Counted from the first letter of the stretch, positions 6,007 to 13,564 are shown. The stretch: 15,997 nt of DNA from Kiritimatiellia bacterium (GCA_017457555.1 JAFTHG010000054.1:1-15997), one strand, 5' to 3'. Made by a program: numbers and translations. The notes: generated by a model from the sequence alone, not told the origin.

Positions 6007-6963
6007 ATGGCAACGAAGAAAACCCCTGCAAAGGCATCCGCTAAGAAGCCGGCTCCTGTAAAGAAGCCTGCCGCAAAGAAAGCCCCTGCAAAGAAACCAG
6101 CTGCGAAGAAGACTGCAACCAAGCCTGCTGCCCCTGCTCCTGAAGCCGCCACGCCTGAAGTGCTGACGAATCCGACTTGGGAAACAGTGCAGATTGCCCG
6201 TCACCCGGAACGCCCCCTCTTCTTGGATTATCTCAATGCCTGGGATCCTGAAGCCATTGAACTTCATGGTGACCGTCTGGTTGCAGATGACCCTGCTATG
6301 TATGCCGGCATTGCCAAGATTGGCGACGAGCGCGTCATTATCGTGGGTCACCGTAAGGGTCGCACCCCTGAAGAAAAGGTTGCCAACCGTTGGGGTATGG
6401 CCAATCCGGATGGCTATCGCAAGGCGATGCGTATCATGCGTCTGGCTGAAAAATTCCAGATTCCGATTGTTGCTCTCGTAGACACCTCGGGCGCATTCCC
6501 CGGTTTGGACGCAGAAGAACGCGGTCAGGCAGAAGCAATTGCCAAGAACCTCGCCGATATGTCCGTTCTGAAAACCCCGATTGTGGTAGTCGTAACGGGT
6601 GAAGGCGGATCGGGTGGTGCACTGGGTATCGCCGTTGGCGACCGCATTCTGATGTTGGAACACGCTGTCTACTCCGTCATCAGCCCGGAAGGTTGCGCTT
6701 CGATTCTGTGGCGTGACGGCAAGATGGCTCCCGTGGCAGCAGAAGCCCTCAAAATCACCTCCGCCTGGTTGAAGAAGCTTGGCATCGTAGATGATGTGAT
6801 TCCCGAACCCAAGGGCGGCGCACACACGGCTCCGGCCAAGGCCATTGAAACCGTGAAGAAGGCTGTTCTGGCTGCAATTAAAGAACTGAAGAAGATTCCT
6901 GTGGACAAACTGGTTGACCAGCGTTATGCTAAGTTTGCCGCCATGGGACGCTTCGGCAAATAA
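6007..6963 (+). CDS. accA: Acetyl-CoA carboxylase carboxyltransferase subunit alpha with H1-like N-terminal tail
   Basis: The alpha subunit works with AccD to form malonyl-CoA. From about residue 57 (TWETVQIARHPERP) the protein follows the AccA core: GHRKGRTPEEK, NPDGYRKAMRIM, DTSGAFPG, EERGQAEAIAKNL, GEGGSGGALGIAVGD and YSVISPEGCASILW. The usual N-terminal helical region of about 60 residues, seen in E. coli AccA, is absent. In its place residues 1-50 are a Lys-Ala-Pro tail (PAKK, PAAKK and PVKKPA repeats; 14 Lys in the first 40) resembling histone H1 C-termini. A strong GAGGAGGA site (5993-6000) 6 nt before ATG 6007 shows that the tail is translated with the gene. The core has no missing motif that I can see. 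Confidence 0.96.
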   Translation: MATKKTPAKASAKKPAPVKKPAAKKAPAKKPAAKKTATKPAAPAPEAATPEVLTNPTWETVQIARHPERPLFLDYLNAWDPEAIELHGDRLVADDPAMYAGIAKIGDERVIIVGHRKGRTPEEKVANRWGMANPDGYRKAMRIMRLAEKFQIPIVALVDTSGAFPGLDAEERGQAEAIAKNLADMSVLKTPIVVVVTGEGGSGGALGIAVGDRILMLEHAVYSVISPEGCASILWRDGKMAPVAAEALKITSAWLKKLGIVDDVIPEPKGGAHTAPAKAIETVKKAVLAAIKELKKIPVDKLVDQRYAKFAAMGRFGK

Positions 6964-6975
6964 GTTTCAACCGCC

Positions 6976-7941
6976 ATGGCTACTGCTCTGATTCTTTCAG
7001 ACGGTAAACCTGGACATGAAAATCAGTCCAAGGCTCTCGCAGAGGGCCTTGGATTTTCTTTTCAGATTCAGTCCTGCGTTTATCCGAACAAACTTAAAAA
7101 GACGTTCTCCTACCTTTGCGACCGCGTAGGCATTACGCCGGATTTGACCGGCATTCTGCCCGAAGTGAGCCAACGTATTGAGGCTGAGCCTCCGACAGTC
7201 GTAATCGGTGCCGGGTCCAACACCTTCTATTCTCTCAAACTGATCCGCCGCAAGTTTAACATCCCGTGTATCGCCATCCTGACACCGAGCGGTTATTCGC
7301 TTGACGGCTTTGATGTGATTTTGGCACCGGCTTTTGACAATCCGCCGCTACGTGACAATGTCATCGTCATCCCCACCAACCTGACGCCAGCCCGTCCCGA
7401 TTTCTATCGCGAGCAAACGCAAGCCTTTCTGGAGCGTTATACGCCACAGAAAAAGCGCGCAGTCGGCGTTATTATCGGTGGCAAAAATCCAATTGCAGAT
7501 GTCACTGCGCCGTGGTTACAGCAGCAATTAACGCAACTTTTTGATGCGACTCCCGATTGTGAGCACTGGGTGACAACGTCACGTCGCACCTCCCCCGAGG
7601 CCGATGCCATCATTGACAGCTTCCCCTTTGACTACAAACTCATCTTCTCCCGCGAACGCTTCAATCCCATCCCCGCCTTTGTGACGCAGTGTGACTACCT
7701 CTTTGTCACCGCCGAGTCCACCGGGATGCTCAGTGAAGCTGTTGCAGTCGGCTCTGCCAATGTGGAAGTGTTAGACAATCTGTCTGTCACCACGGGAAAA
7801 TTTGCTCGCTTTGTCCAGCAACTTTGCGAAGAACACTACGCACATCGTTTTGACGGCACGCTCGGAAGTGCCTGCCGTAAAGTTGACTTAGTGCCGATTC
7901 TGGGACGCGTTCAAGCCGTTTTGGCGCAAGCCTCGCTCTGA
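6976..7941 (+). CDS. ELM1-family protein (DUF1022-like, putative glycosyltransferase fold)
   Basis: The 321-residue protein starts ALILSDGKPGHENQSKALAEGL, the hallmark N-terminus of the ELM1 family (pfam mitochondrial fission ELM1). Other family features are VVIGAGSNTFYSLKLIRRKF, a GVIIGGKN segment before the second domain, and VTAESTGMLSEAVAVG near the C-terminus. The two-domain Rossmann layout resembles GT-B glycosyltransferases. Plant members act in organelle fission; the bacterial role is not established and some members are annotated as sugar transferases. It begins 12 bp after accA stops, on the same strand and with no promoter or clear ribosome site between, so it is probably the third gene of the accDA operon. 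A link to lipid or envelope synthesis is inference from position. Confidence 0.85.
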   Translation: MATALILSDGKPGHENQSKALAEGLGFSFQIQSCVYPNKLKKTFSYLCDRVGITPDLTGILPEVSQRIEAEPPTVVIGAGSNTFYSLKLIRRKFNIPCIAILTPSGYSLDGFDVILAPAFDNPPLRDNVIVIPTNLTPARPDFYREQTQAFLERYTPQKKRAVGVIIGGKNPIADVTAPWLQQQLTQLFDATPDCEHWVTTSRRTSPEADAIIDSFPFDYKLIFSRERFNPIPAFVTQCDYLFVTAESTGMLSEAVAVGSANVEVLDNLSVTTGKFARFVQQLCEEHYAHRFDGTLGSACRKVDLVPILGRVQAVLAQASL

Positions 7942-7983
7942 ACACCGCATTTATTACCCTAAAACCTCACCGATTCTCATTGA

Positions 7984-8006
7984 ACACGTGCGTCAATCGC
8001 ACGAGT
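7984..8006. promoter_or_regulatory. Dyad upstream of rpiB-glyA, possible operator
   Basis: CGTGCG (7987-7992) and CGCACG (7998-8003) form a perfect 6-bp inverted repeat around TCAAT, with further outer matches at 7984-7985 and 8005-8006. No T-run follows, so a terminator role for the upstream gene is unlikely. It sits just upstream of the -10 box, where the -35 hexamer would be, which suits a regulator-binding site. Confidence 0.4.
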
Positions 8007-8007
8007 G

Positions 8008-8016
8008 TGTTACAAT
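8008..8016 (+). promoter_or_regulatory. Extended -10 promoter of rpiB-glyA
   Basis: TGT-TACAAT (8008-8016) is an extended -10 box matching the consensus hexamer at five of six positions. No clear -35 lies at 17 bp, where the CGTGCG dyad sits instead. Predicted transcription starts near 8023, giving a leader of about 44 nt with AAGGAG at 8056-8061, 5 nt before the ATG at 8067. Confidence 0.6.
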
Positions 8017-8066
8017 AACGCAGTTCCGCAGTTTGCACGCTGCCTCATTTATCGTAAGGAGTATCC

Positions 8067-9752
8067 ATGAAAACGATTGCTATCGGATGCGATCACGCAG
8101 GTGTAGCCCTCAAAGCTAAATTGGTTCATTATTTGGAAAGCCGTAATCTCTCTGTCACCGATGTGGGTTCTTTTGACGCCACCGCCGCAGACGATTACAC
8201 CGATTTTGCCATTCAGGTGTGTGAAGCCGTAGCAGAAGGTAAAGTGGAACGTGGCGTTTTGCTCTGCTCGACCGGCATTGGGATGAGCATCGTCTCCAAC
8301 CGTTTTACGGGCATCCGTGCCGCCATTGTTACCGACGAAGCCGTTGCAAAATTGTCGCGTGAACACAATAATGCCAACATCATCATCCTCTCTGCGCGCG
8401 CCTTGAATGAAGAAGAAGCAATCCGTGCACTCGGTATTTGGTTGGACACCCCCTTCACTGAGGCCGAGCGTCATGTGCGCCGTTTGGCTAAATGTGACCG
8501 TGCCGGTCGTTTAGCAGAAGCTTCGTTGTTGGCAAAGGCTGACCCGGAAGTACACGCAGCCGTTATTGCCCAGATTCAACAAGAAGATGAAACCATCAAC
8601 CTCATCGCCTCCGAAAACTACACCTCTGCAGCTGTACGCGAAGCTCAGGGCTCTGTCTTAACAAACAAATATGCCGAAGGTTATCCCGGAAAGCGCTGGT
8701 ACTCGGGGTGCATCCCGGTTGACACCGTCGAGCAACTCGCCATTGAACGCGCCAAGAAATTATTCGGTGCGGAAGCGGCCAACGTTCAGCCCCACTGCGG
8801 CAGTGCCGCCAATATGGCCGTCTACTTCGCAATGTTGCAGCCCGGCGACACGATTCTCTCGATGAGTCTGGATCAGGGTGGCCACCTCAGTCACGGTTCG
8901 CCGGTCAACTTCTCCGGCAAACTCTACAATATCGTCCCCTACACCGTCGACAAAACGACCGAATGTTTGGACTATGATGCCATTGAACAAATCGCAGAAG
9001 AGGTCAAACCGCGTCTGATTCTGGCTGGTGCTTCCGCCTATCCGCGTACGATTGATTTCGCCCGTTTCCGCGCGATTGCCGACAAGGTAGGAGCCTATCT
9101 GATGGTGGATATGGCGCATATCGCAGGCCTGATCGCAGGTGGCGTCCACCCCTCTCCTGTGCCTTATGCCGATTTCGTCACCACCACCACGCACAAAACG
9201 CTTCGTGGTCCGCGCGCCGGCCTGATTCTCTGCAAGGAACAGTACATCGCAGCCATCAACAAGAGTGTCTTCCCCGGCATTCAGGGTGGACCGCTTGAAA
9301 ACGTCATTGCCGCAAAGGCTGTCTGTTTCAATGAATGGTTGCACCGTGATGCCCACGCCTATGCGGCGCAAATCGTCGCCAATACGCAAACCTTAGCAAG
9401 CGTACTTCAGGAAGCAGGCTTCCGTCTGGTCTCCGGCGGAACAGACAATCACCTCTTCCTCGTGGACGTGAAAGCCGCCGGCTTGACAGGTAAAGTCGCT
9501 GCTGCTGCTCTGGATAACGCTGGTATCATCTGCAACAAGAATACCATCCCCTTTGATACTGAAAGCCCCTTCGTGACCTCCGGCATCCGTATTGGAACGG
9601 CCGCCGTCACCACACGCGGCATGGCAGAACCGGAGATGCGTCAGCTCGGCGAATGGATTGTGGCCATCCTCAAGAATCCTGAAGATACCGCTCTGCAAGC
9701 AACCGTCCGCAAGGAAGTGTGCGCCTTGGCCGCCCGGTTCCCTGTGCCGTAA
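8067..9752 (+). CDS. rpiB-glyA: RpiB-GlyA fusion: ribose-5-phosphate isomerase B plus serine hydroxymethyltransferase
   Basis: One uninterrupted 561-residue frame joins two enzymes. Residues 1 to about 145 are RpiB, which interconverts ribulose-5-P and ribose-5-P: GCDHAG (7-12), LLCSTGIGMSIVSN with catalytic-type Cys67 and Thr69, and SREHNNAN with His100. Residues from about 155 to 561 are GlyA, the PLP enzyme that converts serine and tetrahydrofolate to glycine and methylene-tetrahydrofolate: INLIASENYTS, YAEGYPGKRWYSGC, DMAHIAGLIAGG and TTTTHKTLRGPRAG with PLP-lysine Lys377. The GlyA part (about 407 residues) is full length. Only about ten residues link the domains. rpiB and glyA are often neighbours in bacteria, so a fusion by loss of the stop codon is easy to imagine. 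Both products feed purine synthesis. AAGGAG at 8056-8061 sets the start. Confidence 0.96.
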   Translation: MKTIAIGCDHAGVALKAKLVHYLESRNLSVTDVGSFDATAADDYTDFAIQVCEAVAEGKVERGVLLCSTGIGMSIVSNRFTGIRAAIVTDEAVAKLSREHNNANIIILSARALNEEEAIRALGIWLDTPFTEAERHVRRLAKCDRAGRLAEASLLAKADPEVHAAVIAQIQQEDETINLIASENYTSAAVREAQGSVLTNKYAEGYPGKRWYSGCIPVDTVEQLAIERAKKLFGAEAANVQPHCGSAANMAVYFAMLQPGDTILSMSLDQGGHLSHGSPVNFSGKLYNIVPYTVDKTTECLDYDAIEQIAEEVKPRLILAGASAYPRTIDFARFRAIADKVGAYLMVDMAHIAGLIAGGVHPSPVPYADFVTTTTHKTLRGPRAGLILCKEQYIAAINKSVFPGIQGGPLENVIAAKAVCFNEWLHRDAHAYAAQIVANTQTLASVLQEAGFRLVSGGTDNHLFLVDVKAAGLTGKVAAAALDNAGIICNKNTIPFDTESPFVTSGIRIGTAAVTTRGMAEPEMRQLGEWIVAILKNPEDTALQATVRKEVCALAARFPVP

Positions 9753-9764
9753 GGAATCAATCCA

Positions 9765-10196
9765 ATGCCAGCATCCGATAAAGCGAATGTAATTCTTGTT
9801 TCCGTTGCCATTGCCATTGGCGTGGCAATCGGGTTCTATTCCGGTTATCTTGGTAGAGAAACCAAACGCCCCGGAGAAGCTATTCGCACGTCGGATGCCA
9901 CAGGCCATTGGAAGCGCCATGCCGAACCTGCCGCCGACATTAACGCGGAGATTCTCACCAATACACGCATCCGCCTGATCATGCAAGCGATTCCAACATT
10001 TGCTTTGTTGAATGCCGGAGCGCTTCCGGAATCGCTGGATGCACTGATTAGTGACGGTTTATTGGGAAAAGATGTTATTCGCGATGGCTGGGACCGGCCG
10101 CTCATCTACACGGCAGATCATGAGCAGGGCACCTACGCGGTTCGTTCACTCGGGCCGGATGGTGTAGCCTCTGACGACGACATTCCCACGCTATGA
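9765..10196 (+). CDS. Small membrane-anchored protein with GspG-like C-terminal domain
   Basis: A 143-residue protein with one N-terminal hydrophobic segment (about residues 8-28) and a C-terminal region (about 88-140) that resembles the end of type II secretion major pseudopilins. It has GALPESLDAL, DGWDRPLIY and TYAVRSLGPDG followed by an acidic SDDDI. That region in GspG binds calcium. The typical prepilin peptidase site (Gly before Phe/Met-Thr-x5-Glu) is absent, so it is probably not a processed pilin. PVC bacteria often carry stand-alone proteins of this kind. It starts 12 bp after glyA with AAGGA overlapping the glyA stop, so it is co-transcribed, and a terminator follows. Function unknown; there are no other secretion genes here. 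Confidence 0.72.
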   Translation: MPASDKANVILVSVAIAIGVAIGFYSGYLGRETKRPGEAIRTSDATGHWKRHAEPAADINAEILTNTRIRLIMQAIPTFALLNAGALPESLDALISDGLLGKDVIRDGWDRPLIYTADHEQGTYAVRSLGPDGVASDDDIPTL

Positions 10197-10202
10197 TTCA
10201 CC

Positions 10203-10230
10203 AACACCCACGTCAATGCGTGGGTGTTTT
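10203..10230 (+). terminator. Intrinsic terminator after the rpiB-glyA operon
   Basis: AACACCCACG (10203-10212) pairs perfectly over 10 bp with CGTGGGTGTT (10219-10228) around a 6-nt loop, ending in TTTT (10227-10230). It begins 6 bp after the upstream stop codon. Its 3' arm and T-tail also contain the candidate -10 box of the next gene. Confidence 0.85.
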
Positions 10231-10233
10231 ACT
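10225..10233 (+). promoter_or_regulatory. Candidate extended -10 of the phosphodiesterase gene, overlapping a terminator
   Basis: TGT-TTTACT (10225-10233) ends 6 nt before the ATG at 10240, matching the leaderless spacing seen at four other genes. The hexamer is weaker here (TTTACT), and no -35 element was identified. It overlaps the 3' arm and T-tail of the preceding terminator. Confidence 0.4.
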
Positions 10234-10239
10234 CTACCC

Positions 10240-11472
10240 ATGCAAAAACTTCTCATCCTTTCTGTCGCTGCACTGGGGTATGACCTGCTGAAAACCTACC
10301 AGGTTCGCGCGCTCGCCGGGTTATCGTTTCACCCCTTAACAACCACACATCCGGCCGTTACGTGCACCGCACAAGCCACATTACGCACAGCCCTGCCTCC
10401 TGAAGCGCACCGAATGCCATCGAATGGGCTCTTTTTGCGCGATATCCGCCAGCCGCAATTCTGGAATCAATCCTCACGTCTTGTGCAAGGCGCGCGCATT
10501 TGGGAGCCGTTCCGTGCGAAAGGTGGCACGGTTGGCCTCTACTTCTTCCAACAATCCCTCGGCGAATCGGTAGACGAAATTCTCTCTCCTGCGCCAATTC
10601 ATACGCATGGCGGTGGCCTTATTATGGCAACCTACAGCCAGCCGGAGTCGTTACTGAAAGGTAAAAATCCCGTTCCGCTATGGCGTTACTGGGGGCCGCT
10701 TGCCTCTCCCAAAGTGGGTCGTTCCATCGTTCAGACACTAACCACCCACCTCGCGCGTGGCACTGCTCCGGATCTCTGTTGCGTTTATCTGCCCACCCTT
10801 GACTACGATTTGCAGCGTTACGGTACGCAACATCGCAAAATCCCCGGCAACATCCGTGAAGTAGTGTCGCAGATTGAAAGCCTTATCACGGTAGCCCGTC
10901 AGCAACACTATGAGGTCGTCATTGTTGGCGACTATGCCATCAGCGATGTCACCGGCTCCGTCTGCTACCCGAACCGCGCGCTCACCGCTGCCGGTTTCAT
11001 GGCCACACGCACGATTCGCGGTATGCGTTATCCTGATTTTCATCGCACCGCTGCGTTTGCGCTTTGCGATCATCAAACGGCACTCGTCTACTGTCAAGAT
11101 CCCTCTGTAAAGACCGCCACACGCACATTACTGGAAACACTGCCGGAAGTCGACACCATTACCGACACATTCGCAGGAGCCGATTTCCTTCTGACGGCCA
11201 AACCGGGATGTTGGTTTGCCTATCCATGGTGGCAACATCCCGCAGAAGCACCCGACTTTGCCACGCATGTCGATATTCACAACAAACCGGGATTCGACCC
11301 GTGCGAACTCTTCTTCGGCAAAACCCCGTTCCAATGTAGCACGCGTCCGGAGCACATCCGTGGCACCCACGGGCGAAACGATCTGCCTGTGGCCTGCGCC
11401 AGCACACTGAATTGCCCAGCCGACACATTGCAGGGTCTGGCTGCGTCCATCCGTGATTGGCTGAAAATGTAA
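10240..11472 (+). CDS. EboF-like nucleotide pyrophosphatase/phosphodiesterase family protein
   Basis: A 410-residue member of the alkaline phosphatase superfamily, in the NPP-like branch that includes EboF. Landmarks are PAVTCTAQATLRTALPPEAH (39-57, the nucleophile region with Thr41), FWNQSSRLVQGARIWE, VYLPTLDYDLQRYG (182-195), VVIVGDYAIS (226-235), HVDIHNKPGFDPCELFF (343-359) and GTHGRND (375-381). Several canonical NPP metal ligands differ: the first Asp is Ala (LSVAALGYD), Asp-x3-His ends in Gln, and Asp-His is Asp-Tyr. From memory the EboF-like branch shares such changes, so this is probably a subfamily trait rather than decay. Substrate unknown. ATG 10240 is preferred because the upstream in-frame ATG lies in the terminator loop. 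No other Ebo genes are in view. Confidence 0.8.
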   Translation: MQKLLILSVAALGYDLLKTYQVRALAGLSFHPLTTTHPAVTCTAQATLRTALPPEAHRMPSNGLFLRDIRQPQFWNQSSRLVQGARIWEPFRAKGGTVGLYFFQQSLGESVDEILSPAPIHTHGGGLIMATYSQPESLLKGKNPVPLWRYWGPLASPKVGRSIVQTLTTHLARGTAPDLCCVYLPTLDYDLQRYGTQHRKIPGNIREVVSQIESLITVARQQHYEVVIVGDYAISDVTGSVCYPNRALTAAGFMATRTIRGMRYPDFHRTAAFALCDHQTALVYCQDPSVKTATRTLLETLPEVDTITDTFAGADFLLTAKPGCWFAYPWWQHPAEAPDFATHVDIHNKPGFDPCELFFGKTPFQCSTRPEHIRGTHGRNDLPVACASTLNCPADTLQGLAASIRDWLKM

Positions 11473-11548
11473 CTCATTGCGTGCGTGATTCGCGACTTCT
11501 CCGACGAACACTTCATGCAAAAAAGGCTCAATCAAACCGTGCTTCAAC

Positions 11549-11577
11549 TTTTCAAAGTTATCATTTTATGATATTCT
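11549..11577 (+). promoter_or_regulatory. Promoter of the toroid-kinase-galE operon with overlapping palindrome
   Basis: TTTTCA (11549-11554), 17 bp, then TATTCT (11572-11577) preceded by TGA as an extended -10 box. The hexamer ends 7 nt before the ATG at 11585, so the transcript is predicted leaderless. A perfect palindrome TATCATTTTATGATA (11559-11573) fills the spacer and overlaps the -10 box, a position suited to a repressor. The preceding 11473-11548 stretch shows no gene and no clear terminator. Confidence 0.55.
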
Positions 11578-11584
11578 AAAGAGT

Positions 11585-12667
11585 ATGAAACGTTGCTTCC
11601 TTCTTTTACTCGTGGTGTTTACTTTACCGATTTTAGCTCTGACGCCGGACACTGAAACACAAGCACGGGCAGCACTCTATAAAGGTTTTTCCTGGCTTCG
11701 CGCCTCCCAATCTGCTGACGGCAGCTGGTCCGACAAACGTTTTCCCGGCATGAGCGCCTTAGCCCTGTGGGCAATGGCCAATGCCAACATTCCTGAAAAC
11801 GCCCATGCCGCCCAAAAAGCAGAGGCATACTTAGTCGCCTGTGCCCAACCTGATGGCGGTCTTTATGTGCCAATCCCCGGTCGTCGTGGTGGAGGTCTGG
11901 GCAACTACAATACCTGTTTGTGCCTGACGGCGCTGCATGCCGCCGGAGGCAAGGAGCGCCACGCTGATGTGCTTTTGGCCGCACGTGCCTACATCGCCTC
12001 AACACAGATTGAGACCGAGGGCTTGCATGAGGGTGGCTTCGGCTACGATAAAAGCAGTCCCCGTGAATATACCGACCTCAATAACACGCTTTATGCTATT
12101 GATGCCATGCGCCTGACGCAGGATCTGGAAGAAATGCGCCCCGGCAACCAGAAGAAAGTGGATATTAACTGGGATGCTGCAAAGCAATATGTACTCTCAA
12201 TGCAGCAACTTCAGGGGGAATACGCCGGTGGTTTCGTTTACAATCGTGAAGTGCCCCGCGCCACAAAAGAGGGTGCTCGTCCTCAATTAAAGGCGTATGG
12301 CTCGATGACCTACGCCGGACTTTTGGCGATGTTGCATTGCCAGCTCTCCCGTGATGATCCACGCGTGCGCTCGGTTTATCAATATATCGGCAAACACTGG
12401 ACGCTTGATGAAAATCCGGGTCAGGGCAATCAAGGTCTCTATTTCTACTATGATATCCTTGCACGTGCACTGCATACTGCAGCCATTGAGCACATCACGC
12501 TGGCAGATGGCACACGTATTGACTGGAAAGAAGCCCTTGCAAAAGAACTCATCCATCGTCAGAAACCGGATGGCACATGGGTCAATACCAGTAATCGTTT
12601 TTGGGAGGCCGACCCCGTGCTCTCCACCAGTTATGCGCTTCTGGCGCTGACACTCATTCTGGACTGA
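11585..12667 (+). CDS. Secreted prenyltransferase/squalene-oxidase-repeat (alpha/alpha toroid) protein
   Basis: A 360-residue protein with a Sec signal peptide (residues 1 to about 19, MKRCFLLLLVVFTLPILAL), so it is probably exported or periplasmic. The rest follows the terpene-cyclase-like alpha/alpha toroid with QW-type repeats: ASQSADGSWSD, ACAQPDGGLYV, GYDKSSPREYTDLNNTLYAIDAM and QKPDGTWVN. The Asp-rich catalytic motif of squalene-hopene cyclases (DxDD) is not seen, and the protein is about half their length, so cyclase activity is unlikely. Proteins of this type are frequent in PVC bacteria and have no settled function; binding of a ligand or protein is possible. A kinase gene begins 3 bp after the stop and galE follows, forming an operon. 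Confidence 0.82.
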   Translation: MKRCFLLLLVVFTLPILALTPDTETQARAALYKGFSWLRASQSADGSWSDKRFPGMSALALWAMANANIPENAHAAQKAEAYLVACAQPDGGLYVPIPGRRGGGLGNYNTCLCLTALHAAGGKERHADVLLAARAYIASTQIETEGLHEGGFGYDKSSPREYTDLNNTLYAIDAMRLTQDLEEMRPGNQKKVDINWDAAKQYVLSMQQLQGEYAGGFVYNREVPRATKEGARPQLKAYGSMTYAGLLAMLHCQLSRDDPRVRSVYQYIGKHWTLDENPGQGNQGLYFYYDILARALHTAAIEHITLADGTRIDWKEALAKELIHRQKPDGTWVNTSNRFWEADPVLSTSYALLALTLILD

Positions 12668-12670
12668 TTT

Positions 12671-13564
12671 GTGAATACGCAACTCCCCAATTTAGGTTTA
12701 ACCGGAATCCTTGGCAAAGGTGGCACCGCCACCGTCTACCAAGGGAAACAGTTATCAACCGGGCGGGACGTGGCGGTTAAAGTTCTGGAGGCCGATTTTG
12801 TCCGCTCTCCGGAAGATGTCACCCGATTTATCAATGAAGCAAAAGCATGTGCGCGTTTCCGGCACAACAATATTGTGCGCGTTTACGACGCAGGTGAGGA
12901 ACAAGGCATTTACTACTTCGTGATGGAATTGGTAAATGGCTACACCTTTGCCACCTATCTGGCGCGCAAAAAGCAGGTGGCGGTCGAAGACGTCCTGATT
13001 ATTCTGGAATCCGTCACCGAAGCACTCAAATACGCCTGGCAGAAATTCCGCGTGGTCCATTGCGACCTGAAGCCCGATAATATCATGGTTGATTCCAGTG
13101 GCACCATTAAGCTCATGGACCTGGGCATTTCCAAATCGCTCATCACCGCCACCCGCGATGCCGCTGATGGCAATGAAGAAATTATGGGGACGCCCGCTTA
13201 CATGAGCCCCGATCAAATCTATGATTTGAGCGACATCGATTGCCGGGCCGACATCTATTCCCTTGGCGCAACCGCCTATCACCTCCTCACTGGCACCACA
13301 CTCTTCCCCGGAAAGACGGATCAACAGGTGATTGATTCCCATGTAGGTGCCAGCTTTGCACGCGATCCACGGATCCTTGCCCCCACCGTTCCGCGTGCTT
13401 TAGCACAGATTTTAAACAGAATGCTTGCCAAAGATCGCAATCTGCGCTATCCTAATTGGGAAACGTTGAGTGCGGATTTCCAACGACTTTACGCAGGCGA
13501 AACGCTTCTCGCAACCCCTCTAAAACCCGGAGAAAGCTCAGTCGGCTTCACTCTGGAATGGTAA
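12671..13564 (+). CDS. Soluble Ser/Thr protein kinase (Hanks type, non-RD)
   Basis: A 297-residue protein consisting almost entirely of a kinase domain, with no transmembrane or sensor domain, so it is probably cytoplasmic. Features in order: glycine loop GKGGTATV (15-22), ATP-binding Lys37 in VAVKVL, helix-C Glu56, catalytic loop HCDLKPDN (130-137) with Asp132, DLG in place of DFG (150-152), GTPAYMSPD (173-181) and DIYSLGATAYHLLTG. Cys131 replaces the usual Arg of HRD, which makes it a non-RD kinase. Such enzymes generally do not depend on activation-loop phosphorylation. Catalytic residues are present, so it should be active. It starts at GTG, 3 bp after the upstream TGA and with no clear Shine-Dalgarno sequence, suggesting translational coupling. 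Substrate unknown. Confidence 0.92.
   Translation: MNTQLPNLGLTGILGKGGTATVYQGKQLSTGRDVAVKVLEADFVRSPEDVTRFINEAKACARFRHNNIVRVYDAGEEQGIYYFVMELVNGYTFATYLARKKQVAVEDVLIILESVTEALKYAWQKFRVVHCDLKPDNIMVDSSGTIKLMDLGISKSLITATRDAADGNEEIMGTPAYMSPDQIYDLSDIDCRADIYSLGATAYHLLTGTTLFPGKTDQQVIDSHVGASFARDPRILAPTVPRALAQILNRMLAKDRNLRYPNWETLSADFQRLYAGETLLATPLKPGESSVGFTLEW

Noticed and set aside
7984..8006. Intrinsic terminator for the accD-accA-ELM1 operon
   Set aside because: The stem is short and is followed by GTGTTACAA rather than a T-run.
8760..9389. 209-codon minus-strand ORF opposite glyA
   Set aside because: It is antisense to a strongly conserved enzyme, with no recognisable product or ribosome site; a shadow of biased codon use.
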